From positions 1 to 64,000 of the forward strand of contig NZ_JQMP01000003.1 of NCBI RefSeq assembly GCF_000744775.1: 64,000 nucleotides of DNA, given 5' to 3'. Both the position numbers and the translations under genes were made by a program. The notes beneath the pieces are model-generated. The model worked only from the letters and a program-made list of their open reading frames with translations. It was not told where the DNA came from and made no database searches. Positions 1 to 9,267 of the stretch are shown piece by piece. Source of the stretch: Thermorudis peleae (GTDB taxonomy: Bacteria > Chloroflexota > Chloroflexia > Thermomicrobiales > Thermomicrobiaceae). Positions within the stretch are counted from its first letter, which is position 1, and every line of letters begins with the position of its first letter.

Positions 1-2
1 CC

Positions 3-1328
3 CGTTATGAACGCGCGGTCCGCGACTTTCCGAGCGGCGTGACCCATGACGCACGCTATCTGCGGCCGTTTCCGCTCTACGTTGAACGTGCGTCAGGGCC
101 GAAAAAGTGGGACGTTGACGGAAATGAGCTCATCGACTATGCGATGGGCCATGGCGCATTGCTCCTTGGCCATGCTCATCCCGCTATTGTCGAAGCCGTC
201 ACCGCCCAGGTACAACGCGGCACCCACTATGGCGCTGGGCATGAGCTTGAGCTGGAGTGGGCCGAGCGCATTCGCTCGCTGATGCCATCCTGTGAGCGCG
301 TCAAATTCACGGCGTCAGGGACCGAAGCGACGCTGCTCGCCATGCGTCTGGCTCGAGCCTTCACCGGGCGACAGAAGATCCTCAAGTTTGCCGGCCACTT
401 CCACGGCTGGCAGGACTATGCTGTGCCAGGTGAGAAGCTGCCGTTCACCGCTCGCTCGTCGCCCGGGATTCCCCAGGCGGTCTTTGACACCGTCATCGTT
501 GCGCCAGTCAACGATCTGGCGTTCGTCGAGCGCCGCTTGTCCGAAGGCGATATTGCCGCGGTTATCCTTGAGCCAAGTGGTGCATCTTGGGCTTCGATCC
601 CCCTGCCCGACGGCTTCCTCCACCGCCTCCGCGAGATTACGCAACGGTACGACACCGTACTGATCTTCGACGAGGTCATCACGGGTTTCCGTTGGTCGCC
701 GGGCGGTGTGCAGGGCCTGCTCGGTATTCGACCTGATCTGACGACAATGGCCAAGATTATGGCAGGTGGACTGCCAGGTGGCGCGGTCGGCGGGCGGGCT
801 GACATTCTGGCCTTGCTCGAGTTCCGTGACGATCCAGCCTGGAACCAAGAGCGCCGCGTCCAGCATCCTGGCACGTTTAATGCCAATCCCCTTTCAGCAG
901 CAGCGGGGTGCGCGTGCCTGCAGATCGTCGCTGATCCAGCCGTGCAGCGCCATGCTGACGCCATGGCCGCCCGGCTGCGGCGTGGCATGAACCAGATCCT
1001 CGTTCGGCGAGGTATTCCCGGCTTTGTCTGGGGCGAGAGTTCCGTGTTCCATATTGTCCTGGGGACGCGCTGCGCCAATCAGCACGGCGAGGACATTCGT
1101 ATACCAGAAGGCGTCGCACCAGAAGTGCTGAAAGCTGGCCTCAGTGGTCGGCTTGGCCACCTCTTGCACCTGGCCATGGTGAACGAAGGCGTTGATCTCT
1201 TCCATGGTGGTGGCCTCGTCAGCGCTGTTCACACCGAAGCAGAAATCGATGCCACGATCGAAGCGTTCGACCGTGCCTTGCAGCGGATGGATGAGGAGGG
1301 GCTGTTCGCGTCGCTTGACTCGAAGTGA
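3..1328 (+). CDS. Glutamate-1-semialdehyde aminomutase-like class III aminotransferase, 5' end cut by the window
   Basis: This is a PLP-dependent fold-type I, class III aminotransferase related to HemL. It probably acts as an aminotransferase or aminomutase on a small amino acid; the substrate cannot be told from sequence. The open frame runs from base 3 and lacks about 22 N-terminal residues. The other arm of the palindrome supplies these, with an ATG at 6594 (minus strand). Family features are the LIFDEVITGFRW motif and the likely PLP lysine in TTMAKIMAGGLPGG (codon 753-755). Unlike the copy at 5205-6594, this copy is unbroken to its stop. It converges on the ilvE-like gene, with a hairpin between them. 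A true hemL is possible, but no other haem genes are nearby. Confidence 0.85.
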   Translation, partial: RYERAVRDFPSGVTHDARYLRPFPLYVERASGPKKWDVDGNELIDYAMGHGALLLGHAHPAIVEAVTAQVQRGTHYGAGHELELEWAERIRSLMPSCERVKFTASGTEATLLAMRLARAFTGRQKILKFAGHFHGWQDYAVPGEKLPFTARSSPGIPQAVFDTVIVAPVNDLAFVERRLSEGDIAAVILEPSGASWASIPLPDGFLHRLREITQRYDTVLIFDEVITGFRWSPGGVQGLLGIRPDLTTMAKIMAGGLPGGAVGGRADILALLEFRDDPAWNQERRVQHPGTFNANPLSAAAGCACLQIVADPAVQRHADAMAARLRRGMNQILVRRGIPGFVWGESSVFHIVLGTRCANQHGEDIRIPEGVAPEVLKAGLSGRLGHLLHLAMVNEGVDLFHGGGLVSAVHTEAEIDATIEAFDRALQRMDEEGLFASLDSK

Positions 1329-1355
1329 GCAGGTCGCGCATACACGGTGGTAGCT

Positions 1356-1397
1356 CCGGCGAGCCAGGATGCTGTTCGTCACGACCTGGCTCGCCGG
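1356..1397. terminator. Hairpin between convergent genes (left arm)
   Basis: A perfect 13-bp stem (1356-1368 with 1385-1397) closes a 16-nt loop between the convergent aminotransferase genes. It has no clear T-run on either side. It probably works as a bidirectional terminator. The same hairpin lies at 5134-5175 in the other arm. Confidence 0.7.
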
Positions 1398-1420
1398 GCC
1401 AATTTCACGCGTGTTCGCTG

Positions 1421-2369
1421 TTAGGCCTTAGTCAACTGGTCATGCCCACCGGCGTGCGCCAGAGTGGACGACGTGGGTCGATGCCACGGACGATGTCGTG
1501 ATAGAGGCGAGCAAGTTGCTGGGTAATCGGCCCCAGGTGCGCCATCGCCAATCTGGTACCGATCAATGCTCGCAATTGGGGTAATCTCGGCGGCTGTGCC
1601 GCACAAGAAGACTTCGTCCGCAAGATAGAGTTCGGTGCGATTCAACCGGTCGCTCTTCCACGAGCAGCCCAAGGTCCTCGCGGGCGAGCGTCAGCAGCGT
1701 GTCGCGAGTAATACTCTCCAAAATGCTGCTGGTCACGTCGGGCGTGATGAGCTTGCCGTTCCGCACCAGCATGAGGCAAGCACCTGGCCCTTCGGCTACT
1801 TTGCCCTGCGTGTTCAGCAGGATTGCCGCGTCATAGCCATCCTGGGAGTGCTTCCATCGTCGCCAGCTGGCTGTTGCGGTAGTTTGAGATATTCTTGACT
1901 CGTGGCGGCATCACATCATCGGCAATCCGTCGCCACGAGCTGACACGGGCATGCACCGCTTTGCCACTGAGCAGTTCTGATGGCATTGGTCGGATCGAAA
2001 TGTAGATTTGCGACTCAGGGCTATACCCGCTCAAACTCTTCGGCCCGCCACTGCGGTAGGCGACTGGCTGGATGTAGGTATCTTCGCGACACCTCATTGG
2101 CACGGAGCAGCGTGGATGACCGCTTCAGTGAGCTCATCCACGCTGTATCGGCGTTCAAGACGCACGAGCTTCATCGAGTGGTGCAATCGCTCCAGGTGAT
2201 CTTGCAGGCGGAACACGAAGCCTTCCCCAGCCTCGGCGTTCCAGTACATGCGAATGCCTTCGAAGACAGCCCCGACGGTCGACCATCCAAGGTCGGTGAC
2301 GTGAACTGTCGCCTCTTCCCACCGCACAAGCTTGCCGTTCCACCAGAGATACGCCGGATGCTCCGCCAC
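1421..2369 (-). pseudogene. Branched-chain aminotransferase-like gene, frameshifted copy A
   Basis: This is a PLP fold-type IV (class IV) aminotransferase resembling IlvE, which transfers amino groups between Glu and branched-chain keto acids. The product would start GTG (2369) behind a strong AAGGAGG site and run about 312 residues. Recognisable pieces are AYLWWNGKLVRWEEAT, VGAVFEGIRMYW and DRTELYLADEVFLCGTAAEI, spread over several frames. Comparison with copy B shows extra bases here near 1516, 1645, 1844, 2090 and 2124 and a missing base near 1438. Because copy B is correct at most of these sites, the breaks look like sequencing errors rather than decay. An intact paralogue lies at 20033-20965. 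Confidence 0.8.
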
Positions 2370-2543
2370 GTCTTGCCTCCTTACTCGCTGCATTCCCGGC
2401 TCTCGCTTGCGCTGCGCGTCACTGTGCGCATCGTGGCGCACCCTTGCACCGGCGGCACAGCGCAGACCCGTTGCCTGTGCCCGCGTGCAGGATGGACGAG
2501 ACCGCACCACTTGTCAACCAGAAGCTGCGCATGGGGCGCGTCG

Positions 2544-3330
2544 CTACCGGTCTGGTAGCCGGATCGCGTTCGGTGGCACGCCGTCACTGACGAGGAACGC
2601 GCGAGCAGCCGCGCCGTACAACCCGACGTTTGGTCCAAGGGATGAGGTCACGATACGCACATGGTCAGCAATATGCGGCATCGCGTAGGTTGGAAGCCAC
2701 TGCTGGAGTGGTGCTGTCAGCAGTCGCCGGCTTCGGCCACACCACCCCCAAGCACGATCACTTCCGGGTTGAAAAGGTTGATGAGACCTGCAAGCCCGAC
2801 CGCCAGCGCTCGTCCGGCCTGGGCGAAGATAGCCCGTGCTGCCGGATCGCCTTGGCGTGCAGCTGCAGTGACGATAATCGGCAGTGACCGGTTGCCCGCC
2901 AGCAAGCTGGGTGATGCTGGGCGACCGGCCAGATTGCACAAGCGCCTCGCCGTCGCGCGCAAGTGCCCATCCGCTTACGAACGCTTCCAGGCAACCGATG
3001 CCTCCGCAGTGGCAGCGCGGCCCGTTGGGGTCAACCGGCACGTGTCCAACTTCGGCACCCAGTCCTGCGACACCCTCGACAAGCAACCCGATGGGTGATG
3101 ATGCCACCCCCGAAGCCCGTGCCAATGACACAGTGCACAATGTGTCGTGCTCACGAGCAGCACCGAAGAGCGCTTCGCCAAGCGCCGCGCCATTCCCATC
3201 GTTGCCGAGCACAATCGGTCGCTTCAGACGACGCACGAGTTCGTCTTTGAGTGGTACGTCGTGCCAGCCGGGGAGGTTTGGCGCCATGTGGATGACGCCG
3301 CGCGACAGGATCGAGCGTGGCGACCGTGTG
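2544..3330 (-). pseudogene. ROK-family sugar kinase/repressor-like protein, truncated and frameshifted copy A
   Basis: This is a ROK-family protein, probably a glucokinase-like sugar kinase. Reading from the palindrome centre leftwards, the spacer supplies GVIHMAPNLPGWHDV and IVLGNDGNGAALGEALFG. The arm then supplies GLGAEVGHVPVDP, the ROK zinc signature CHCGGIGCLEAF, and NLFNPEVIVLGGGVAEAG. The stop is at 2544-2546. The N-terminal ~100 residues, including the ATP phosphate-binding motif, are missing because the palindrome turns back there. Indels break the frame in several places, for example where copy B retains a glycine-rich GFGGGIITHG segment. It lies upstream of the ilvE-like gene on the same strand, about 175 nt away. 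Confidence 0.75.
3223..3319. other. Single-copy spacer at the centre of the palindrome
   Basis: About 97 nt are present once and encode, on the minus strand, part of the ROK protein (around MAPNLPGWHDVPLKDEL). The arms meet it at a shared 7-mer, cggtcgc at 3216-3222 and its complement gcgaccg at 3320-3326. Just outside the 7-mer the arms differ by several bases before perfect pairing resumes at 3206/3332. A short match at the turn-back point is typical of a strand that folded and primed on itself. Confidence 0.75.
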
Positions 3331-3992
3331 TGGCAACGATGGGAATGGCGCGGCGCTTGGCGAAGCGCTCTTCGGTGCTGCTCGTGGAGCACGACACATT
3401 GTGCACTGTGTCATTGGCAGGGCTTCGGGGGTGGCATCATCACCCATGGGTTGCTTGTCGAGGGTGTCGCAGGACTGGGTGCCGAAGTTGGACACGTGCC
3501 GGTTGACCCCAACGGGCCGCGCTGCCACTGCGGAGGCATCGGTTGCCTGGAGCGTTCGTAAGCGGGATGGGCACTTGCGCGCGACGGCGAGGCGCTTGTG
3601 CAATCTGGCCGGTCGCCCAGCATCACCCAGCTTGCTGGCGGGCAACCGGTCACTGCCGATATCGTCACTGCAGCTGCACGCCAAGGCGATCCGGCAGCAC
3701 GGGCTATCTTCGCCCAGGCCGGACGAGCGCTGGCGGTCGGGCTTGCAGGTCTCATCAACCTTTTCAACCCGGAAGTGATCGTGCTTGGGGGTGGTGTGGC
3801 CGAAGCCGGCGAACTGCTGACAGCACCACTCCAGCAGTGGCTTCCAACCTACGCGATGCCGCATATTGCTGACCATGTGCGTATCGTGACCTCATCCCTT
3901 GGACCAAACGTCGGTTGTACGGCGCGGCTGCTCGCGCGTTCCTCGTCAGTGACGGCGTGCCACCGAACGCGATCCGGCTACCAGACCGGTAG
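3327..3992 (+). pseudogene. ROK-family sugar kinase-like protein, truncated and frameshifted copy B
   Basis: Second copy of the ROK gene, now on the plus strand. The C-terminal half is cleaner than in copy A: one frame gives SGRSPSITQLAGGQPVTAD, QGDPAARAIFAQAGRAL and LINLFNPEVIVLGGGVAEAG continuously. The segment around 3420-3460 gives the Gly-rich sugar-binding region FGGGIITHGLLVEG that copy A loses. The stop is TAG at 3990-3992. Merging the two copies yields a near-complete C-terminal ROK domain. The first third of the gene is absent from the window. Confidence 0.75.
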
Positions 3993-4166
3993 CGACGCGC
4001 CCCATGCGCAGCTTCTGGTTGACAAGTGGTGCGGTCTCGTCCATCCTGCACGCGGGCACAGGCAACGGGTCTGCGCTGTGCCGCCGGTGCAAGGGTGCGC
4101 CACGATGCGCACAGTGACGCGCAGCGCAAGCGAGAGCCGGGAATGCAGCGAGTAAGGAGGCAAGAC

Positions 4167-5110
4167 GTGGCGGAGCATCCGGCGTATCTCTGGTGGAACG
4201 GCAAGCTTGTGCGGGTGGGAAGAGGCGACAGTTCACGTCACCGACCTTGGATGGTCGACCGTCGGGGCTGTCTTCGAAGGCATTCGCATGTACTGGAACG
4301 CCGAGGCTGGGGAAGGCTTCGTGTTCCGCCTGCAAGATCACCTGGAGCGATTGCACCACTCGATGAAGCTCGTGCGTCTTGAACGCCGATACAGCGTGGA
4401 TGAGCTCACTGAAGCGGTCATCACGCTGCTCCGTGCCAATGAGTGTCGCGAAGATACCTACATCCAGCCAGTCGCCTACCGCAGTGGCGGGCCGAAGAGT
4501 TTGAGCGGTATAGCCCTGAGTCGCAAATCTACATTTCGATCCGACCAATGCATCAGAACTGCTCAGTGGCAAAGCGGTGCATGCCCGTGTCAGCTCGTGG
4601 CGACGGATTGCCGATGATGTGATGCCGCCACGAGTCAAGAATATCTCAAACTACCGCAACAGCCAGCTGGCGACGATGGAAGCACTCCAGGATGGCTATG
4701 ACGCGGCAATCCTGCTGAAACACGCAGGGCAAAGTAGCCGAAGGGCCAGGTGCTTGCCTCATGCTGGTGCGGAACGGCAAGCTCATCACGCCCGACGTGA
4801 CCAGCAGCATTTTGGAGAGTATTACTCGCGACACGCTGCTGACGCTCGCCCGCGAGGACCTTGGGCTGCTCGTGGAAGAGCGACCGGTTGATCGCACCGA
4901 ACTCTATCTTGCGGACGAAGTCTTCTTGTGCGCACAGCCGCCGAGATTACCCCAATTGCGAGCATTGATCGGTACCAGATTGGCGATGGCGCACCTGGGC
5001 CGATTACCCAGCAACTTGCTCGCCTCTATCACGACATCGTCCGTGGCATCGACCCACGTCGTCCACTCTGGCGCACGCCGGTGGGCATGACCCAGTTGAC
5101 TAAGGCCTAA
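4167..5110 (+). pseudogene. Branched-chain aminotransferase-like gene, frameshifted copy B
   Basis: Second copy of the class IV aminotransferase. It begins GTG (4167) with AAGGAGG six bases upstream and ends at 5110. Relative to copy A it has an extra G after the LVR codons (~4215), single-base losses near 4507 and 4553, an extra A near 4719 and a lost G near 4933. It is correct where copy A is wrong, for example in TLLRANECREDTYIQPV and DRTELYLADEVFLC. A composite of both copies gives one complete ~312-residue protein, so the real gene is probably intact. The 175 nt before it hold no T-box or riboswitch I can recognise. Confidence 0.8.
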
Positions 5111-5133
5111 CAGCGAACACGCGTGAAATTGGC

Positions 5134-5175
5134 CCGGCGAGCCAGGTCGTGACGAACAGCATCCTGGCTCGCCGG
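5134..5175. terminator. Hairpin between convergent genes (right arm)
   Basis: Same 13-bp perfect stem with a 16-nt loop as at 1356-1397, in the inverse orientation (5134-5146 with 5163-5175). The adjoining C/G run is two bases longer here than in the left arm, one of the inter-arm indels. Confidence 0.7.
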
Positions 5176-5204
5176 GGAGCTACCACCGTGTATGCGCGAC
5201 CTGC

Positions 5205-6594
5205 TCACTTCGAGTCAAGCGACGCGAACAGCCCCTCCTCATCCATCCGCTGCAAGGCACGGTCGAACGCTTCGATCGTGGCATCGATTTCTGCTTCGGT
5301 GTGAACAGCGCTGACGAGGCCACCACCATGGAAGAGATCAACGCCTTCGTTCACCATGGCCAGGTGCAAGAGGTGGCCAAGCCGACCACTGAGGCCAGCT
5401 TTCAGCACTTCTGGTGCGACGCCTTCTGGTATACGAATGTCCTCGCCGTGCTGATTGGCGCAGCGCGTCCCCAGGACAATATGGAACACGGAACTCTCGC
5501 CCCAGACAAAGCCGGGAATACCTCGCCGAACGAGGATCTGGTTCATGCCACGCCGCAGCCGGGCGGCCATGGCGTCAGCATGGCGCTGCACGGCTGGATC
5601 AGCGACGATTCTGCAGGCACGCGCACCCCGCTGCTGCTGAAAGGGGATTGGCATTAAACGTGCCAGGATGCTGGACGCGGCGCTCTTGGTTCCAGGCTGG
5701 ATCGTCACGGAACTCGAGCAAGGCCAGAATGTCAGCCCGCCCGCCGACCGCGCCACCTGGCAGTCCACCTGCCATAATCTTGGCCATTGTCGTCAGATCA
5801 GGTCGAATACCGAGCAGGCCCTGCACACCGCCCGGCGACCAACGGAAACCCGTGATGACCTCGTCGAAGATCAGTACGGTGTCGTACCGTTGCGTAATCT
5901 CGCGGAGGCGGTGGAGGAAGCCGTCGGGCAGGGGGATCGAAGCCCAAGATGCACCACTTGGCTCAAGGATAACGCGGCAATATCGCCTTCGGACAAGCGG
6001 CGCTCGACGAACGCCAGATCGTTGACTGGCGCAACGATGACGGTGTCAAAGACCGCCTGGGGAATCCCGGGCGACGAGCGAGCGGTGAACGGCAGCTTCT
6101 CACCTGGCACAGCATAGTCCTGCCAGCCGTGGAAGTGGCCCGGCAAACTTGAGGATCTTCTGTCGCCCGGTGAAGGCTCGAGCCAGACGCATGGCGAGCA
6201 GCGTCGCTTCGGTCCCTGACGCCGTGAATTTGACGCGCTCACAGGATGGCATCAGCGGAGCGAATGCGCTCGGCCCACTCCAGCTCAAGCTCATGCCCAG
6301 CGCCATAGTGGGTGCCGCGTTGTACCTGGGCGGTGACGGCTTCGACAATAGCGGGATGAGCATGGCCAAGGAGCAATGCGCCATGGCCCATCGCATAGTC
6401 GATGAGCTCATTTCCGTCAACGTCCCACTTTTTCGGCCCTGACGCACGTTCAACGTAGAGCGGAAACGGCCGCAGATAGCGTGCGTCATGGGTCACGCCG
6501 CTCGGAAAGTCGCGGACCGCGCGTTCATAACGGCCCGTGAACCAGGATGCTGGGCGATAAACGCCTCTTCAATAGTCAACGTGCTTCGTGCCAT
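5205..6594 (-). pseudogene. HemL-like class III aminotransferase, frameshifted copy B with native start
   Basis: Full-length inverted copy of the gene at 3-1328, including its true start: ATG at 6592-6594 behind GAAAGGAT, giving an N-terminus MARSTLTIEEAFIAQHPGSR. The reading frame is broken by single-base changes relative to the left copy. These are one C lost near 6534, a G gained near 6258, a G gained near 6138, a G lost near 5983 and an A gained near 5610. All restore a continuous protein if corrected to the left copy. The gene is probably functional in the organism. It is divergent from priA. Confidence 0.85.
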
Positions 6595-6731
6595 AATCCT
6601 ATCCTTTCAGTCAGCCGCGCCGCACGCGCAATCAGCCCAGCCTGATTATCCGGACCGCAGGAAGCGCTGTCTATGGGCCACGAGCAGCATGGCATCATTG
6701 AACAGTGCACGGCATGCTGCCTGAAAGGCCG

Positions 6732-9188
6732 ATGATCACGACAATGCACGAGCAAGCGACCCGCTGCGCCGAGGTTGCACTCGACGCGCCGACAACTGAA
6801 CGACGCCAGCTGTTTTCGTACCTTGTTCCAGCTCACCTGGCGGACCAGGTGCAGGAGCGTCAGCTCGTTTGGGCCCCATTGAAGGATGAACTCCGCGTCG
6901 GCATCGTGGTGCGGCTGACGACGGAACTGCCGCCGTTCCCGCTACGGCCGCTGCACGCTGTCGTCGAGCCGACGTTTCGACTCGCGCCGTGGCAGTGGGA
7001 ACTGGTTGAGTGGCTGAGCGAGGAAACGCTCTGCACCCTGTTTGAAGCAGCGTCGCCGTTCTTGCCCCCGGGCATTACCCAACGAACAGCGACGGTACTC
7101 CAGTTGCGCGACTCAGCAACGGTTGACCTTGACACGCTGACGCCATTGCAGCGCCGACTTGTCCAGTTGCTGCAAGAACGCGGCCCGATCACGCTCGAGG
7201 CAGCACGCCGCGCGCTGAACCGCAGCCTGACCACCGTCGTCGAGCGCTTGGTTGCAGCAGGCATCATCGAGCGCACTGCGCGCGTGCAAGCGCAGCCGAG
7301 TGCCGTCCGGCGATATGTTCAGCTCGTCGCCGGTCCGCCACCCAGCGATGGAGCATCCGCCCAGCGGGCACAGGCTGTACTCCGTGACTGGGAGGCTGCT
7401 CACCCTGGACAACCGATGCCTTGGCAAACCTTCCACCAGATGACGCGGTTGACGCTCTCAGCAACACGCGAACTGGCGAAGGCAGGCGTCCTCCGGCTGA
7501 TCGAGCTACCGCCGTTGCCGGTCGGGACGAGCACGCACGTCACAAGTATCCCGACGCTTTCGCCGGCGCAAGCAGAAGCCTGGCGAGCTATCCACGCTGC
7601 TCTCTCTCGCCAGGAGTTCGCCGGGTTTTTGCTCCACGGGGTGACTGGGAGCGGCAAGACAGAGCTTTACTTGCGGGCTACGGCAGAATGCCTGCGCCAG
7701 GGACGGCAAGCGATTATTCTCGTGCCTGAGATTGCCTTAACCAGCCATATTGTCGAACGTTTTGCAAGCCGATTCCCTGGCCACGTTGTCGTCTTCCACA
7801 GTGGGCTGCGCCCGAGCGAACGATGGGCAGCCTGGCACGCTGTCGCCCGTGGCGAAGCACCAATTGTTGTCGGGCCACGCTCAGCGCTCTTTGTTCCCGT
7901 GCAGCAGCTCGGGCTGATTGTGATTGATGAGGAGCATGACGCGGCTTACAAGCAAGAAAGCGTGCCGCGGTACCATGCCCGGGCAGTTGCTCAGCAGTTG
8001 GCGCAACGGCACCATGCTGTCTTGCTTCTTGGAAGTGCCACGCCCGATGTCACAACGCGCTATGCGGCCGAGATTGGCGAACTTCACCTGCTGCGTCTTC
8101 CTGAACGTGTCGGGCCAGTTGTGTTACACCGCCGGCAGGCACAGCCAGTTGCGACATCGCTGCCGCTGCCACAGACGACGATCGTCGACATGCGCTTAGA
8201 GTTACAACGCGGGAATCGCAGTCTGTTTAGCACGCAGCTGCAGCAGGCGATCGCGCGAGCGCTGGCGGCTCACGAGCAAGCGATTGTGCTGCTCAACCGG
8301 CGCGGTCTGGCGACAGTCGTGCAATGCCGCGCGTGCGGTGCTGTCCTGGAATGCCCGGCATGCGAGACCCCCTTGGTTTACCACGCTGACCTTCGTCGTC
8401 TCATCTGCCACCGCTGTGGGTTGCGACGTTCTCCGCTCGGGCGTTGCCCACGCTGCCGCCACGGCACGTTAGGCTACTACGGCGCCGGAACCGAGCGTGT
8501 CGAGCGGGAACTTGCCCGTCTCTTCCCAGCAGCACGCATCCTACGGTGGGATCAGGATGTCGTGCGCCAAGCTGGTGACGTGGAGCGCCTTGTGCGCCTC
8601 GTGCAGCAGCACGCCGTCGACATCGTGGTCGGCACGCAGATGGTCGCCAAAGGGTTTGACTTCCCGCTGGTCTCAACTGTTGGGATTGTGAACGCAGATA
8701 CGCAGCTCTACCTGCCAGATTACCGGGCAGGTGAGCGGACGTTCCAGCTTCTTACGCAAGTGGCCGGTCGAGCTGGCCGGAAGACGCCGGGCGCACACGT
8801 GATTATCCAGACCTATACGCCCGACCACTATGCCATTCAGGCAGCGAGCCAGCATGACTACGAGCGCTTTTACACGGAAGAGCTTGCGTTCCGTAAGCGG
8901 CATCGCTATCCACCGTTCTGCCGCTTGGTCCGGCTGGTCTACCGCCATAGTGACGCACTCGCCTGCCAGCTGTCAGCTGAGGCAGCAGCCGATCGACTAC
9001 GCCAGGCGCAAGCTCAGTTGGGCATCGACGCCGAGGTGCTCGGTCCAACGCCAGCCTTCATTGCCAAGATTCGTGGGCGTTACCAGTGGCAAATCCTCGT
9101 GCGTGGTGCAGCTGCCCGCGAACTCGTCGCTGCGGTGCCGCTCGGACCAGGCTGGCTAATCGACGTCGATCCAATCAGCCTCCTTTAA
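6732..9188 (+). CDS. priA: Primosomal protein N' (replication restart helicase PriA)
   Basis: PriA recognises stalled or repaired forks and reloads the replicative helicase. It is a superfamily 2 3'-5' DNA helicase. Visible features are the N-terminal fork-binding domain, Walker A GVTGSGKTE (7639-7665), the DEEH box in VIDEEHDAAYKQE (~7927) and the zinc-binding insert with CRACG, CPAC, CHRCG and CPRC pairs (~8325-8470). Helicase motifs V-VI (GTQMVAKGFDFP, QVAGRAGR) follow. Length of ~818 residues is usual. The frame stays open to a GTG at 6705, but GAAAGG just before ATG 6732 favours that start; ATG 6744 is an alternative. It is followed by def, a common bacterial neighbour. Confidence 0.95.
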   Translation: MITTMHEQATRCAEVALDAPTTERRQLFSYLVPAHLADQVQERQLVWAPLKDELRVGIVVRLTTELPPFPLRPLHAVVEPTFRLAPWQWELVEWLSEETLCTLFEAASPFLPPGITQRTATVLQLRDSATVDLDTLTPLQRRLVQLLQERGPITLEAARRALNRSLTTVVERLVAAGIIERTARVQAQPSAVRRYVQLVAGPPPSDGASAQRAQAVLRDWEAAHPGQPMPWQTFHQMTRLTLSATRELAKAGVLRLIELPPLPVGTSTHVTSIPTLSPAQAEAWRAIHAALSRQEFAGFLLHGVTGSGKTELYLRATAECLRQGRQAIILVPEIALTSHIVERFASRFPGHVVVFHSGLRPSERWAAWHAVARGEAPIVVGPRSALFVPVQQLGLIVIDEEHDAAYKQESVPRYHARAVAQQLAQRHHAVLLLGSATPDVTTRYAAEIGELHLLRLPERVGPVVLHRRQAQPVATSLPLPQTTIVDMRLELQRGNRSLFSTQLQQAIARALAAHEQAIVLLNRRGLATVVQCRACGAVLECPACETPLVYHADLRRLICHRCGLRRSPLGRCPRCRHGTLGYYGAGTERVERELARLFPAARILRWDQDVVRQAGDVERLVRLVQQHAVDIVVGTQMVAKGFDFPLVSTVGIVNADTQLYLPDYRAGERTFQLLTQVAGRAGRKTPGAHVIIQTYTPDHYAIQAASQHDYERFYTEELAFRKRHRYPPFCRLVRLVYRHSDALACQLSAEAAADRLRQAQAQLGIDAEVLGPTPAFIAKIRGRYQWQILVRGAAARELVAAVPLGPGWLIDVDPISLL

Positions 9189-9267
9189 GGCTATCCAACT
9201 GTCCCATCACGATCGGCTATACTTGTCCGTTAGCAGAGGAACGACACGAGGGACGACTGAGGGAACA

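Larger units (their letters stand above)
1..3222. repeat. Left arm of a ~6.5 kb inverted repeat (palindrome)
   Basis: This arm reads as the reverse complement of 3320-6536. Matching landmarks are 39 with 6496, 1328 with 5205, 1421 with 5110, 2369 with 4167, 2544 with 3992 and 3206 with 3332. Their sums drift only between 6531 and 6538, so the two arms are collinear apart from small indels. In the stretches compared by eye I saw only 1-2 nt insertions or deletions and no substitutions. The arm may continue left of the window. No transposase or terminal repeat accompanies it. The likeliest cause is a fold-back read or chimera in the assembly; a genuine inverted duplication of this size would be unstable. 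Confidence 0.95.
3320..6536. repeat. Right arm of the ~6.5 kb inverted repeat
   Basis: This is the inverted copy of 1-3222. Its right end runs without a break into the intergenic region before priA. It also carries the natural 5' end of the HemL-like gene, so this arm is probably in its true genomic position and the left arm is the added copy. Most coding errors are concentrated in 1430-6540. Sequence from about 6.6 kb on shows none. Confidence 0.9.

Noticed and set aside
3151-3876. Long open frames crossing the palindrome centre on both strands
   Set aside because: They join sense ROK sequence to antisense or shifted sequence and are products of the turn-back.
3993-4166. T-box or other riboswitch before the ilvE-like gene
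   Set aside because: No T-box sequence or specifier-type stem recognised, and the region lies in unpolished sequence.
1-6536. Composite transposon or insertion sequence explanation for the inverted repeat
   Set aside because: No transposase, terminal inverted repeats at arm ends or target-site duplication; the arms are ordinary metabolic genes.
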